This document shows positions 54,445-62,450 of a stretch of DNA of 64,000 nucleotides, piece after piece (within the stretch, counting starts at the first letter, position 1; each line of letters begins with the position of its first letter). A model generated the notes under the pieces. It had not been told where the DNA came from and ran no database searches. It saw only the letters and a program-made list of their open reading frames with translations. A program made the position numbers and the translations under genes. Source of the stretch: Psychrobacter nivimaris (GTDB lineage Bacteria > Pseudomonadota > Gammaproteobacteria > Pseudomonadales > Moraxellaceae); the NCBI RefSeq assembly GCF_009812035.1, contig NZ_VZIZ01000036.1:1-64000 (forward strand). The letters run 5' to 3'.

Positions 54445-55074
54445 ATGTCGCAAGCCAGCTCTATATCACTCACTCATTCCGAATCTACTTCACATATCGA
54501 CATCGACGATGTCACTCATTTCTTATTGGAGTTAGATGCGCTCAAACGCGTGAATCGCCGTAGCTATGTGACACAGACCACTCGCAAAGAAAACTCTGCC
54601 GAACATTCTTGGCATTTAGCGATGGCCTGTTGGTCAATTGCTGAATTATTTGCACTAGACGTCAATCATGAAAAATTGCTGAAGATGGCACTGGTTCATG
54701 ATTTGGGTGAGATTGATGCGGGTGATACTTTTTTATATGCCGATACGCGTACTGATGCACACGTCGAAGAGCGTGCAGGCATTGCTAGATTGCAACGTGA
54801 GCGAGGCAATGGCATTAGTGATTTAAGCGAGGTTTGGGAAGCGCAGGAAACAGGAAATAGCAAAGAAAGTCAGTTGCTCAGAGTGGTTGATCGCTTATTG
54901 CCGTTTTTACTCAATCTGAATACCAACGGTAAAACGTGGATTGAGCTTGGTGTCACGCGTTCGAAAGTGGCGGGTGCGCATGCATTTATCAAAGACAGCT
55001 TTCCTCCTATCCATGATTGGCTCTCACATAATATTGCATACGCAACTCAGCAAGGCTGGCTGATTGATGCATAA
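54445..55074 (+). CDS. HD domain phosphohydrolase (YfbR-like)
   Basis: The 209-residue protein has an HD-type metal-dependent hydrolase domain: NSAEHSWHLA (His54), ALVHDLGEIDAGDTF (His85-Asp86) and a later VVDRLLPFLL segment with the fourth ligand Asp. The family of E. coli YfbR and human HDDC2 acts on deoxynucleoside monophosphates, so a nucleotidase role is plausible, but no substrate is shown. The first 20 Ser/Thr-rich residues are an extra tail. The Shine-Dalgarno at ATG 54445 is weak. It is convergent with psd. Confidence 0.87.
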   Translation: MSQASSISLTHSESTSHIDIDDVTHFLLELDALKRVNRRSYVTQTTRKENSAEHSWHLAMACWSIAELFALDVNHEKLLKMALVHDLGEIDAGDTFLYADTRTDAHVEERAGIARLQRERGNGISDLSEVWEAQETGNSKESQLLRVVDRLLPFLLNLNTNGKTWIELGVTRSKVAGAHAFIKDSFPPIHDWLSHNIAYATQQGWLIDA

Positions 55075-55094
55075 ATCTACGTAAGTAACAGGCA

Positions 55095-55140
55095 TAAAAA
55101 AAGCCCAATTAAGCATTATGATTTACGCTTAACTGGGCTG
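55095..55140 (-). terminator. Rho-independent terminator of psd
   Basis: On the minus strand the stem AGCCCAGTTAAGC/GCTTAATTGGGCT (one mismatch) is followed by seven T. It lies 29 bases after the psd stop. Confidence 0.87.
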
Positions 55141-55168
55141 ATATTTTCAGTACTCTTATACAGGCGTG

Positions 55169-56005
55169 TTATTGAGCATTTGCCATTCCTAGCAATTGAC
55201 CCATTTGCACAACGCTGTTGGCTTGCATACTATCTAGCCAGTCAGCCTTTGCTGCTTTTGGTAATACTACGATAGCCGTTGAGCCCAAATAAAAGCGTCC
55301 CAGCTCTTCGCCTGCTGCAAACTGCATATCATGATCGGACTCGAATATGTCGTCAGTACGAGCAATTTTGCCAGTGGCGACAGTTTCAATACCAGCGACG
55401 ATCATAGCACCAACCATTACGACAGCTGCTTTGCCATACTTGGTATCAAACATACAGACCAGACGCTCATTACGCGCAAATAAGTCTGGCACGTTAGCCG
55501 CCGTGGTATTGTTGACCGAAAACAGGGTGCCAGGTACATAGCGAGTCTTGGTCAATGTACCAGTAAACGGCATATGCACACGGTGATAATTACTAGGCGC
55601 TAAGTAGATAGTTGCAAAACTACCATCAGCGAAATAACTGCCATCTTCACTATCAGCAAGTAGTTGGCCGACATCATAGTGACGACCTTTTGCCTGTAGT
55701 AGTTTATGGTCTTCGATTTGTCCTAGCTGAGAGATAATACCGTCCGCAGGGCTCACGATACCGTTTGCCGTGGCGTCGATAGTACGAGCATCTTCTTTTA
55801 ACTCACGGGTAAAAAAGTCATTAAAACTTTCATAAGCGTTAAGGCTTTGGCGTTCGTACTCGTCTAAGCTGATATTATAAGCTTTGGCAAAGCTACGGAT
55901 AAAGGTGCGTTTGACATAAGGGTGGCGACTGGCGGCCAAACGTCCAGCGACTTTACTGAGCTTTTGCTGCGGCACAAGCTGTTGTAAGGTGGTAAATACA
56001 TTCAT
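55169..56005 (-). CDS. psd: Phosphatidylserine decarboxylase proenzyme
   Basis: The membrane-bound pyruvoyl enzyme makes phosphatidylethanolamine from phosphatidylserine. The self-cleavage site LGST is in GRFYLGSTAIVVL, where the Ser becomes the pyruvoyl group. Other marks: ESFNDFFTREL, VSPADGIISQLG, and NYHRVHMPFTGTL with its catalytic His. ATG 56005 (MNVFTTLQQLVPQQ) is chosen because this is the usual start of the family; a longer frame to 56062 adds 19 residues. No strong Shine-Dalgarno is seen. Length from here is 278, close to the E. coli enzyme before cleavage (322) minus its tail. Confidence 0.96.
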   Translation of the reverse strand: MNVFTTLQQLVPQQKLSKVAGRLAASRHPYVKRTFIRSFAKAYNISLDEYERQSLNAYESFNDFFTRELKEDARTIDATANGIVSPADGIISQLGQIEDHKLLQAKGRHYDVGQLLADSEDGSYFADGSFATIYLAPSNYHRVHMPFTGTLTKTRYVPGTLFSVNNTTAANVPDLFARNERLVCMFDTKYGKAAVVMVGAMIVAGIETVATGKIARTDDIFESDHDMQFAAGEELGRFYLGSTAIVVLPKAAKADWLDSMQANSVVQMGQLLGMANAQ

Positions 56006-56279
56006 AATAAGGCTACCAAAATAAGGTGTAATATAATAGGGGCGTGTTGGAAGTTCGACCATAGCACTGGCAGTGGCTAAAATTGCGCCATACTACGTTG
56101 TAAATCTAGATAAGGCATGAGCATTATCGTCGTTTTACGCCTTGTCTGGAACAGTTTTAGCGATCCGCAGTACCTATTTGTGAATATCAAACACGCCCTA
56201 ATAATAGTTAAGTTAATGACGGTATTTTATCATGGACAGTATATTATTGTATGGCCATAATCTGTTAAGGAATTAGTAA

Positions 56280-56732
56280 ATGAAAGCACTCATACAACGG
56301 GTGAAGCACGCTAGTGTGGTCGTCGATCAACAGTGTATTGGTGAGATTGAGCATGGAGTATTGGCATATATTGGCTTAGGGCATGAAGACGATTTCGCCG
56401 CTGCACAGCGTATGATTGACAAAATACTGACCTATCGCATTTTTGAAAATGACGAAGATCCGGCCAAATTTGGTAAACTGGATAAAAACGTTCAGCAGAT
56501 TGGTGGTGGGCTATTATTGGTCTCGCAATTTACCTTGATGGCAAAAACTGACAAAGGACGCCGACCAGACTTTGGTGGAGCAATGGCACCTGCTGCGGCG
56601 CAAGCGTTATTTGAACAACTGGTCGATTATGCCAAAACTAAGCACCCGAACGTGGCAACTGGTCAGTTTGGTGCTGATATGCAAGTGTCGAGCGTCAATG
56701 ATGGGCCGCTTAATTTTTTACTAGAAATCTGA
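56280..56732 (+). CDS. dtd: D-aminoacyl-tRNA deacylase
   Basis: The enzyme removes D-amino acids mischarged on tRNA. The 150-residue protein starts MKALIQRVKHASVVVD, the family N terminus, and carries the active-site SQFTL motif (LLLVSQFTLMA) and the cross-subunit Gly-Pro motif in NDGPLNFLLE at the C terminus. Length is standard (about 145). AAGGA precedes ATG 56280 at good spacing. It lies 112 bases upstream of phoB on the same strand and may share a transcript. Confidence 0.96.
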   Translation: MKALIQRVKHASVVVDQQCIGEIEHGVLAYIGLGHEDDFAAAQRMIDKILTYRIFENDEDPAKFGKLDKNVQQIGGGLLLVSQFTLMAKTDKGRRPDFGGAMAPAAAQALFEQLVDYAKTKHPNVATGQFGADMQVSSVNDGPLNFLLEI

Positions 56733-56844
56733 TTTTAGAGTGTCATCAAGCTGTCATAATTAATCCGTTTAATAGGTAGAGACTGGTGAGTATATATCGC
56801 CTTTTTACATGCTAGATTTTGTCCGCTAACACCGAGAATGTCCT

Positions 56845-57549
56845 ATGTATAATGAGCAAATTTTGATTGTTGAAGATGAGCCTGCGATTCGTGAAATGGT
56901 TGTCATGACGCTAGAGATGGCTGGGTTTGATAGCTTGCAAGCAGCTGACGTGTCAGAGGCGCATCAGCAAGTGGTCGATCATAGACCATCACTGATACTA
57001 TTAGATTGGATGTTGCCGGGTGACAAGAGCGGTGTGGATTTTTGTCGTATGCTCAAAAACGATGAGCTACTCTCTGAAATACCAGTCATTATGCTAACGG
57101 CAAAAAGCGAAGAAGATAGTAAGGTGCACGGTCTTGATGCAGGCGCAGATGATTATATGACCAAACCTTTTTCGACTCGTGAGCTGATTTCTAGAATCAA
57201 AGCCGTACTACGCCGCAGTAGCGCGATGAGCAGCGATAAACCTATCGAAATTGGACAGTTAAGTCTAGATACTAAGAGTCAGCGCGTGACAGCTGCCGGT
57301 AAAATCGTTGATGTTGGGCCCACAGAGTATCGCCTATTGGCATTTTTTATGAGTCACCCTGAGCGCGCCTATACACGAACGCAGCTGCTCGATCAGGTAT
57401 GGGGCGGCAATGTATACATCGAAGACCGAACCATCGATGTGCATATCAAACGTCTACGTAAATTACTGCGACCTTATGACTGTGATACATTGATACAGAC
57501 GGTACGTGGAACAGGCTACCGATTTTCTAGCCTGATTGAGCCAAGTTAA
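56845..57549 (+). CDS. phoB: Phosphate regulon response regulator PhoB
   Basis: The OmpR/PhoB-class regulator activates phosphate-starvation genes. The receiver domain (about 1-120) has the acidic pair near the N terminus (VEDE), the phospho-acceptor Asp54 in LLDWMLPG, Thr in MLTAKSEED and Lys in MTKPFSTREL. The C-terminal winged-helix domain (about 130-230) carries LTPT-like VGPTEYRLLAFF and the recognition region EDRTIDVHIKRLRKLL. All functional residues are intact. phoR follows 58 bases later. Confidence 0.96.
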   Translation: MYNEQILIVEDEPAIREMVVMTLEMAGFDSLQAADVSEAHQQVVDHRPSLILLDWMLPGDKSGVDFCRMLKNDELLSEIPVIMLTAKSEEDSKVHGLDAGADDYMTKPFSTRELISRIKAVLRRSSAMSSDKPIEIGQLSLDTKSQRVTAAGKIVDVGPTEYRLLAFFMSHPERAYTRTQLLDQVWGGNVYIEDRTIDVHIKRLRKLLRPYDCDTLIQTVRGTGYRFSSLIEPS

Positions 57550-57607
57550 TCTTGTACAAATAATGCCGCAGCGATATAAAGGCCGCGGATAGTGGTAAGG
57601 ATAAGAG

Positions 57608-58699
57608 ATGGACAAGATAGCGCCAGCACAAAGTGAGCAATCAGCTCTATTAGAGCAAATATCTACTCAAAGTACAGCGGAGCAACTCAAAAAAATCGGC
57701 AGTGCACTACGAGCCTTGCGCGATGCAGTGATTTTGCTCAACAATAATGATGGACTAGAATGGTGGAATCAGGCGGCACAAGACTTATTGCTGCTACAGC
57801 CAGAAGATAAAGGTCAGAACATTTTTGACTTTATTACTGTACCTGAGTTCCGTCAGTATTATGAAGGTACAACGATACCCAACGATGGCGTCCATATAGA
57901 ATCATGGCGAGATCCTAGTCGCTACTTAAAGTGTGAACTGACCCCTTTCGGTGATGAAAAACTGCTGTTTGTATATGATGTGACCCGCTTGCGGCACTTA
58001 GAGCAAATGCGTCAGGATTTTGTCGCAAATGTCTCGCATGAGCTTAGAACACCATTGACGGTAATGATGGGCTACCTAGAAAATTTCTCCGATCAGCCAG
58101 ATATGCCGCCGCAATGGCGTCGTGGTTTTGAGCTGATGACCCAGCAAACAGCCCGTATGAACAGAATTGTGAACGACTTACTGCTATTGTCTAAGATTGA
58201 AATCGAAGAGTCACACGAGCTGCATTACATAGATATGACTAAGCTACTGACCAATATCTATGACGATGCACAGGCCTACAACCAAGCGTACAAACACATC
58301 ATTCATTTGCATATAGATACGTATGATGGGCTGTACGGGTCAGAGATGTACTTGAATAGTGCGCTATCCAATCTAGTAATCAATGCGATCAAATATACGC
58401 CAAAGGGTGGCAATATCACTATCAGCTGGACAAGGACGTCTGATGGCTGCCGTTTCGCGGTCGAAGATGATGGGATCGGTATTGCGTCAGAGCATATCGC
58501 CCGTTTGACAGAGCGTTTCTATCGTATCGACAAAGGTCGTAGCCGTGCAACAGGTGGTACGGGGTTGGGATTAGCGATTGTAAAACACGTACTGCACCAG
58601 CACGAAGCGCAATTGCAAATCGATTCAGTAGAAGGGGAAGGGTCGACATTTAGTGTGGTATTTCCTTCAAACTATGTCAGATCCGTTACTGCCAATTAA
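57608..58699 (+). CDS. phoR: PhoR-type sensor histidine kinase lacking the N-terminal membrane anchor
   Basis: The kinase pairs with PhoB. Domains: PAS-like (about 27-130), HisKA with the phospho-acceptor His144 in VSHELRTPLTVMMGYLENF, and a HATPase domain with NLVINAIKYTP (N box), VEDDGIGI (G1) and GTGLGLAIV (G2). At 363 residues it lacks the roughly 65-residue hydrophobic segment of E. coli PhoR (431). No hydrophobic helix is visible anywhere. TAA at 57602-57604 is in frame two codons before ATG 57608, so the gene cannot extend upstream. GGTAAGGA precedes the ATG. The kinase therefore appears cytosolic. Confidence 0.95.
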   Translation: MDKIAPAQSEQSALLEQISTQSTAEQLKKIGSALRALRDAVILLNNNDGLEWWNQAAQDLLLLQPEDKGQNIFDFITVPEFRQYYEGTTIPNDGVHIESWRDPSRYLKCELTPFGDEKLLFVYDVTRLRHLEQMRQDFVANVSHELRTPLTVMMGYLENFSDQPDMPPQWRRGFELMTQQTARMNRIVNDLLLLSKIEIEESHELHYIDMTKLLTNIYDDAQAYNQAYKHIIHLHIDTYDGLYGSEMYLNSALSNLVINAIKYTPKGGNITISWTRTSDGCRFAVEDDGIGIASEHIARLTERFYRIDKGRSRATGGTGLGLAIVKHVLHQHEAQLQIDSVEGEGSTFSVVFPSNYVRSVTAN

Positions 58700-58806
58700 T
58701 ACGATTTCTAGTCTGTATTAGCGTTGGTTTTTCGGTTTCAGTTTCTTGATTAATATAAACCTAGCATGACTTCAAATTAGGATAACGACATACTTTTTTG
58801 TATTCG

Positions 58807-59397
58807 TTAATCCTTTTGCAAAAGTGGATAAGGGTTAACCGCACTGCCATTAATATAGATACCATAATGTACATGTGTTGGTGTTCCTTTTGCGTTACCG
58901 CTATCACCCACATAACCTATCACATCGCCCTGATTGACCCAGTCATTGGGGGAGATGTCAGCATAGTCTTCTAGATGAGCGTAGTAATGTCCTGCGCCAC
59001 CAGGCCCTACCACCACAACCACGCGCCCACCCAATGTGTTCTCACCAACCTTGCTTACTACGCCTTGCGTAGTCGACTGCACGGGAGTATTACGCGGCGC
59101 AAAGATATCGATACCTTCGTGGGAGCGGCCTTGACTACGTGCCGCGCCCCAAGTATCTGTCAGGTTTCGTTCTGATAGTGGACTGGGCAAGCTGTTTTCG
59201 GTCGGCAGTTCTTGTTGCAATAGACTCAATTGCTGCCATTTGGCAACCACAAATGACTGCGTCTGTTGGCTAATACTAGGTAGTAGCTTATCGAAGACAA
59301 ATAACAGTGCTAGCAATACGATAGCCTTAATCAATAGGCTTATTAAACGACTAAAAAAAGAAGGTCTGGGAGGCTGGTTATTTCCATCTGCTAGCAT
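58807..59397 (-). CDS. M23 family metallopeptidase, membrane-anchored
   Basis: This 196-residue protein has one N-terminal transmembrane helix (about 18-40, [18 protein letters not shown]) and a C-terminal M23 (LytM-like) domain. The zinc ligands are in [12 protein letters not shown] (His, Asp) and THVHYGIYI (His). Both sets are intact, so an active peptidoglycan endopeptidase, rather than a degenerate LytM activator, is likely. The periplasmic domain faces peptidoglycan. The Shine-Dalgarno is weak. It is convergent with phoR. Confidence 0.93.
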   Translation of the reverse strand: MLADGNNQPPRPSFFSRLISLLIKAIVLLALLFVFDKLLPSISQQTQSFVVAKWQQLSLLQQELPTENSLPSPLSERNLTDTWGAARSQGRSHEGIDIFAPRNTPVQSTTQGVVSKVGENTLGGRVVVVVGPGGAGHYYAHLEDYADISPNDWVNQGDVIGYVGDSGNAKGTPTHVHYGIYINGSAVNPYPLLQKD

Positions 59398-59594
59398 TGA
59401 TGTCTCATATATATTTTATGTCATTTGAGATTTTATTATAAAAGCTTCGTCTGATAACGTATGTATCGCATTGTTATCTATCGTTTTTACCCCAATAGAT
59501 ATCCTTATGGTTAAGGAAATAAACAGCAAATACAGTTTTATCTACTTAACATTTCTGCTGAGCATAGACAGTTGCTACTGATGGTTAATATTTT

Positions 59595-60317
59595 ATGAAT
59601 GATGCTTTTAATCCTGCTGATATTTTTGCCACGCGCGAAACAGCGCTGGTTATCGATACTGAAACAGATCAGGGCAGTGATCCTAGACCTATCCAAGTTG
59701 CTACTATCAATGTAGCAACTGGCTTTGAATGGATGAAATACTTTAACAGTGGTCGATCTATCTCACCCATTGTCATAAAGGTGCATGGTATTACCGATGC
59801 TGATGTGGCTGGACTTGAGCGCTTTGAGCTAGAACAGTTTGAATTGCCAGAGTACTTGATTGGTCACAATGTACGTTTTGATTGGCGAGTGATTGGCAGT
59901 CCTTCTGCTAAGCTGATTTGTACGGTGAGACTTGCGCGGGCCGCCTTTCCAGAATGGCGTGCTTACGGTCAGTCTAAGTGTATCGAACAGTTATTGGGTA
60001 AGGGTGAAGCGAGTGCAATGACGATTGCCGCTCATGATGCGCTTGGCGATGCTCGAATGTGCTATTTGCTGTATCAAGCATGCTGCGAGCGTCTAGAAAT
60101 TGCGCCGACAGATTTTGCAGCAGCACATGCTATTTCTAATAAAGCGACCCCTGTGAGCAAGATGCCGTTTGGTAAGCATAAAGGCAAGCCGATCAAAGAC
60201 GTGCCCATCAGCTATGTTAAATGGATGATAGGCAATATTCATAATATGCAGCCGTCCCTGTATTCGGCACTGACTAAACGCTTAAAACTGGAAGAAGCAG
60301 AAAATGCAAAAAAGTAA
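59595..60317 (+). CDS. Exodeoxyribonuclease X-like 3'-5' exonuclease
   Basis: The 240-residue protein has a DEDDh exonuclease domain: VIDTETDQG (Asp, Glu), GHNVRFDWRV (Asp) and AAHDALGDARMC (His, Asp), all five catalytic residues present. The C-terminal segment MPFGKHKGKPIKDVPISYVKW is the small DUF3820-like module found at the end of ExoX-type proteins. ExoX degrades single-stranded DNA in mismatch repair and recombination. Start ATG 59595 has a weak Shine-Dalgarno. It is convergent with the alpha/beta hydrolase gene. Confidence 0.9.
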   Translation: MNDAFNPADIFATRETALVIDTETDQGSDPRPIQVATINVATGFEWMKYFNSGRSISPIVIKVHGITDADVAGLERFELEQFELPEYLIGHNVRFDWRVIGSPSAKLICTVRLARAAFPEWRAYGQSKCIEQLLGKGEASAMTIAAHDALGDARMCYLLYQACCERLEIAPTDFAAAHAISNKATPVSKMPFGKHKGKPIKDVPISYVKWMIGNIHNMQPSLYSALTKRLKLEEAENAKK

Positions 60318-60365
60318 CCTGAATTATCGAGGGTCTACCATGTATGGTGCGACATGGTGCTAAGC

Positions 60366-61331
60366 TTATGGTTGGTCGTGCAACCATGTCACCGCCATCT
60401 GCCATAGCTGCGGCGCTTTGATATTGGTCTTACTGCTAAAATAGCGCATATGACCAATATGATTTAGACCAAAATCCTCAGGGTCCAAGAAACGCTTTTC
60501 TACGGGCATTTTTGTAAATACCCTTATCATATCGTCCATGTTTTCACTGTTGGCGATATCATCATCGCTAAAGCCAAGCCACAGTGCTGGCATGCTGAGC
60601 TCATCATAGAAATGCGTGTGTATGCTTTTGCCAAATGCGGTCTTGATATAGCCTTCGCCATTGCACCATTCACGCCATTGACGCGCTACTCCGCGTGGTA
60701 GCGGCTCACCCATACCGATTTTGTCTGACGGCGTATAGCCTAGTGTTAAATTAGTGAATGGAATAAACGCATCCATAAAGCCCATAGCTTTGAGTTTATA
60801 TGGCATGCCCATATTTTTGATACGCCCTGACGAGCAAGCGACATTGAACACTGAGCCAATCGCCTGATAGTTAGGCATCAAGCCAATGAGCTGACCGCCC
60901 GCGCTATGACCGATAAGATGATAAGAGGCATCAGGAAACTCATCTTGTAAGGCATCAAGTACGGCAGGCATGTCGTGGCGACCCCAACTGATCAAAGAAG
61001 CGCTACATTTTGCCAGATCGGTCGATAATGACTCACCGATTCCTTCGTTATCGAAGGCCAGCACCCCAAAGCCGCTCTCTGCTAGGTAGGTCGCAAAGTT
61101 ATGATAAAAGTGGCGCTTAATACCTGTGGCGGGTGCCATCATGACGGCTTTTTTTGTCGCATCTTTAGGGCGATAGACAGTGGCTGCCAATGCTTGGTTG
61201 CGATCAGTCATGATGCTTAATGAGTAAGTGTCAATATTACTCGCGTCATTCACATTACTTTTATTAGTGAGAGTGCTATTAACCACAGAGCTTGATAGCT
61301 CGGCAGTATGAGAGGCGTTATGATTATCCAT
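60366..61331 (-). CDS. Alpha/beta hydrolase
   Basis: The 321-residue cytoplasmic hydrolase has an alpha/beta fold with nucleophile Ser in LIGHSAGGQLIG, preceded by FDNEGIGESLS. A late Asp in FSDDDIANSEN and the His in LNHIGHMRYF are plausible triad partners. The overall pattern resembles the COG4757-type 'predicted alpha/beta hydrolase'. About 35 polar Asn/Ser residues at the N terminus precede the fold. AAGG lies seven bases before ATG 61331. The substrate is unknown and no neighbour hints at one. Confidence 0.88.
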   Translation of the reverse strand: MDNHNASHTAELSSSVVNSTLTNKSNVNDASNIDTYSLSIMTDRNQALAATVYRPKDATKKAVMMAPATGIKRHFYHNFATYLAESGFGVLAFDNEGIGESLSTDLAKCSASLISWGRHDMPAVLDALQDEFPDASYHLIGHSAGGQLIGLMPNYQAIGSVFNVACSSGRIKNMGMPYKLKAMGFMDAFIPFTNLTLGYTPSDKIGMGEPLPRGVARQWREWCNGEGYIKTAFGKSIHTHFYDELSMPALWLGFSDDDIANSENMDDMIRVFTKMPVEKRFLDPEDFGLNHIGHMRYFSSKTNIKAPQLWQMAVTWLHDQP

Positions 61332-61634
61332 GGGTATACCTTAGTATTTTTATTAGTAGATAATGAATATCGAACTATGATGAACAATAAATGCGCATCT
61401 TGAAAGTGTAGTCGTTGCGTAGTGATAAATCGTTGTGACTATGTGGTAGCATTGCTTATGTTAAGATAAATGCTGGCAAGACAGTTGCTCAAATATGACT
61501 TCCAAGTTTTATATAGCTTGGCTGAGTTTGTCTTATGAATCATGTGCATGACAATATAAATGATAGGTGTCAGTATGCAGCCCTCACTAATAACAAGCAC
61601 TCAATAAAAACTGACAGGTAATTAAGGAAGCTAT
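61332..61634. other. 303-base divergent intergenic region
   Basis: Holds the promoters of the alpha/beta hydrolase and the LOG-family gene. AT-rich, no further feature seen. Confidence 0.35.
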
Positions 61635-62318
61635 ATGCAAATGAAAATTAACGATGATACTTATGACGTAATCACAAGCAAAGACATTACAAATATTGAA
61701 AAAGCAGTCGACAAGTCTGCCCTATCAATGCCGCTCGTGGCTGTGTATTGCGGTTCACGCTTGGGCAATGGCGACGTGTATGAACAGGCGGCACGCGAGC
61801 TTGGCAGTGCTTTGGCAAATAATGGCATGGGGCTAGTATATGGTGGCGCTAGTATCGGTCTGATGGGCGCAGTTGCGGATGAAGTAATCAATGGCGGCGC
61901 GCAAGCAGTGGGCGTGATTCCAACCTTTATGCTCAAGCACGAAATCGCTCATGAGCAGCTGACTCGCTTGCATTTGACTGACACTATGCACACGCGTAAG
62001 ACCGTCATGGCAGAGTATGCCGATGCCTTTATCACGCTACCGGGCGGGCTAGGAACATTAGAAGAGATTATGGAAATCGCCACGTGGCGTCAATTGTACC
62101 AGCACGAAAAACCAATGATTATTTTGAACATCAATGGTTTTTATGACCGTATGATTGAGCATTTGAAATATACCACTGAGCAAGGCTTTATGAAGCAGGA
62201 AGATTTAGATCGTCTAGTAGTGTGCAATACCATCAGCGAAGCGATTGATATGCTACAGACAGTAGTGACCATAGATGATGCTGTGGATACGGAGAAGATG
62301 GCAGGCAGTAATAGTTAA
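61635..62318 (+). CDS. LOG family protein (TIGR00730, lysine decarboxylase-like / cytokinin riboside 5'-monophosphate phosphoribohydrolase type)
   Basis: This 227-residue protein has the Rossmann-like LOG fold. VAVYCGSRLG opens the domain, GLVYGGASIGLMG follows, and the family signature LPGGLGTLEEIMEIATW is intact, with MHTRKTVMAEYAD before it. LOG proteins release the base from nucleoside monophosphates; the old name 'lysine decarboxylase' is a mis-annotation. The first 34 residues are an extra polar segment. AAGGA precedes ATG 61635. The physiological substrate is unknown. Confidence 0.92.
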   Translation: MQMKINDDTYDVITSKDITNIEKAVDKSALSMPLVAVYCGSRLGNGDVYEQAARELGSALANNGMGLVYGGASIGLMGAVADEVINGGAQAVGVIPTFMLKHEIAHEQLTRLHLTDTMHTRKTVMAEYADAFITLPGGLGTLEEIMEIATWRQLYQHEKPMIILNINGFYDRMIEHLKYTTEQGFMKQEDLDRLVVCNTISEAIDMLQTVVTIDDAVDTEKMAGSNS

Positions 62319-62370
62319 GCCGTATAGCTATTTATACATAGCAAATGCTTAAATATTAAAAGCTATGACG

Positions 62371-62413
62371 AAAAAAGGAGCAGATAACCAAATCTCGGTT
62401 ATCTGCTCCTTTG
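62371..62413. terminator. Bidirectional Rho-independent terminator
   Basis: The perfect 16-pair stem AAAGGAGCAGATAACC/GGTTATCTGCTCCTTT has a 7-base loop. It separates the convergent LOG-family gene and FAD oxidoreductase gene. Confidence 0.94.
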
Positions 62414-62450
62414 TTATATGTATTAACAACCTATCAGCGAATCATGTCTA

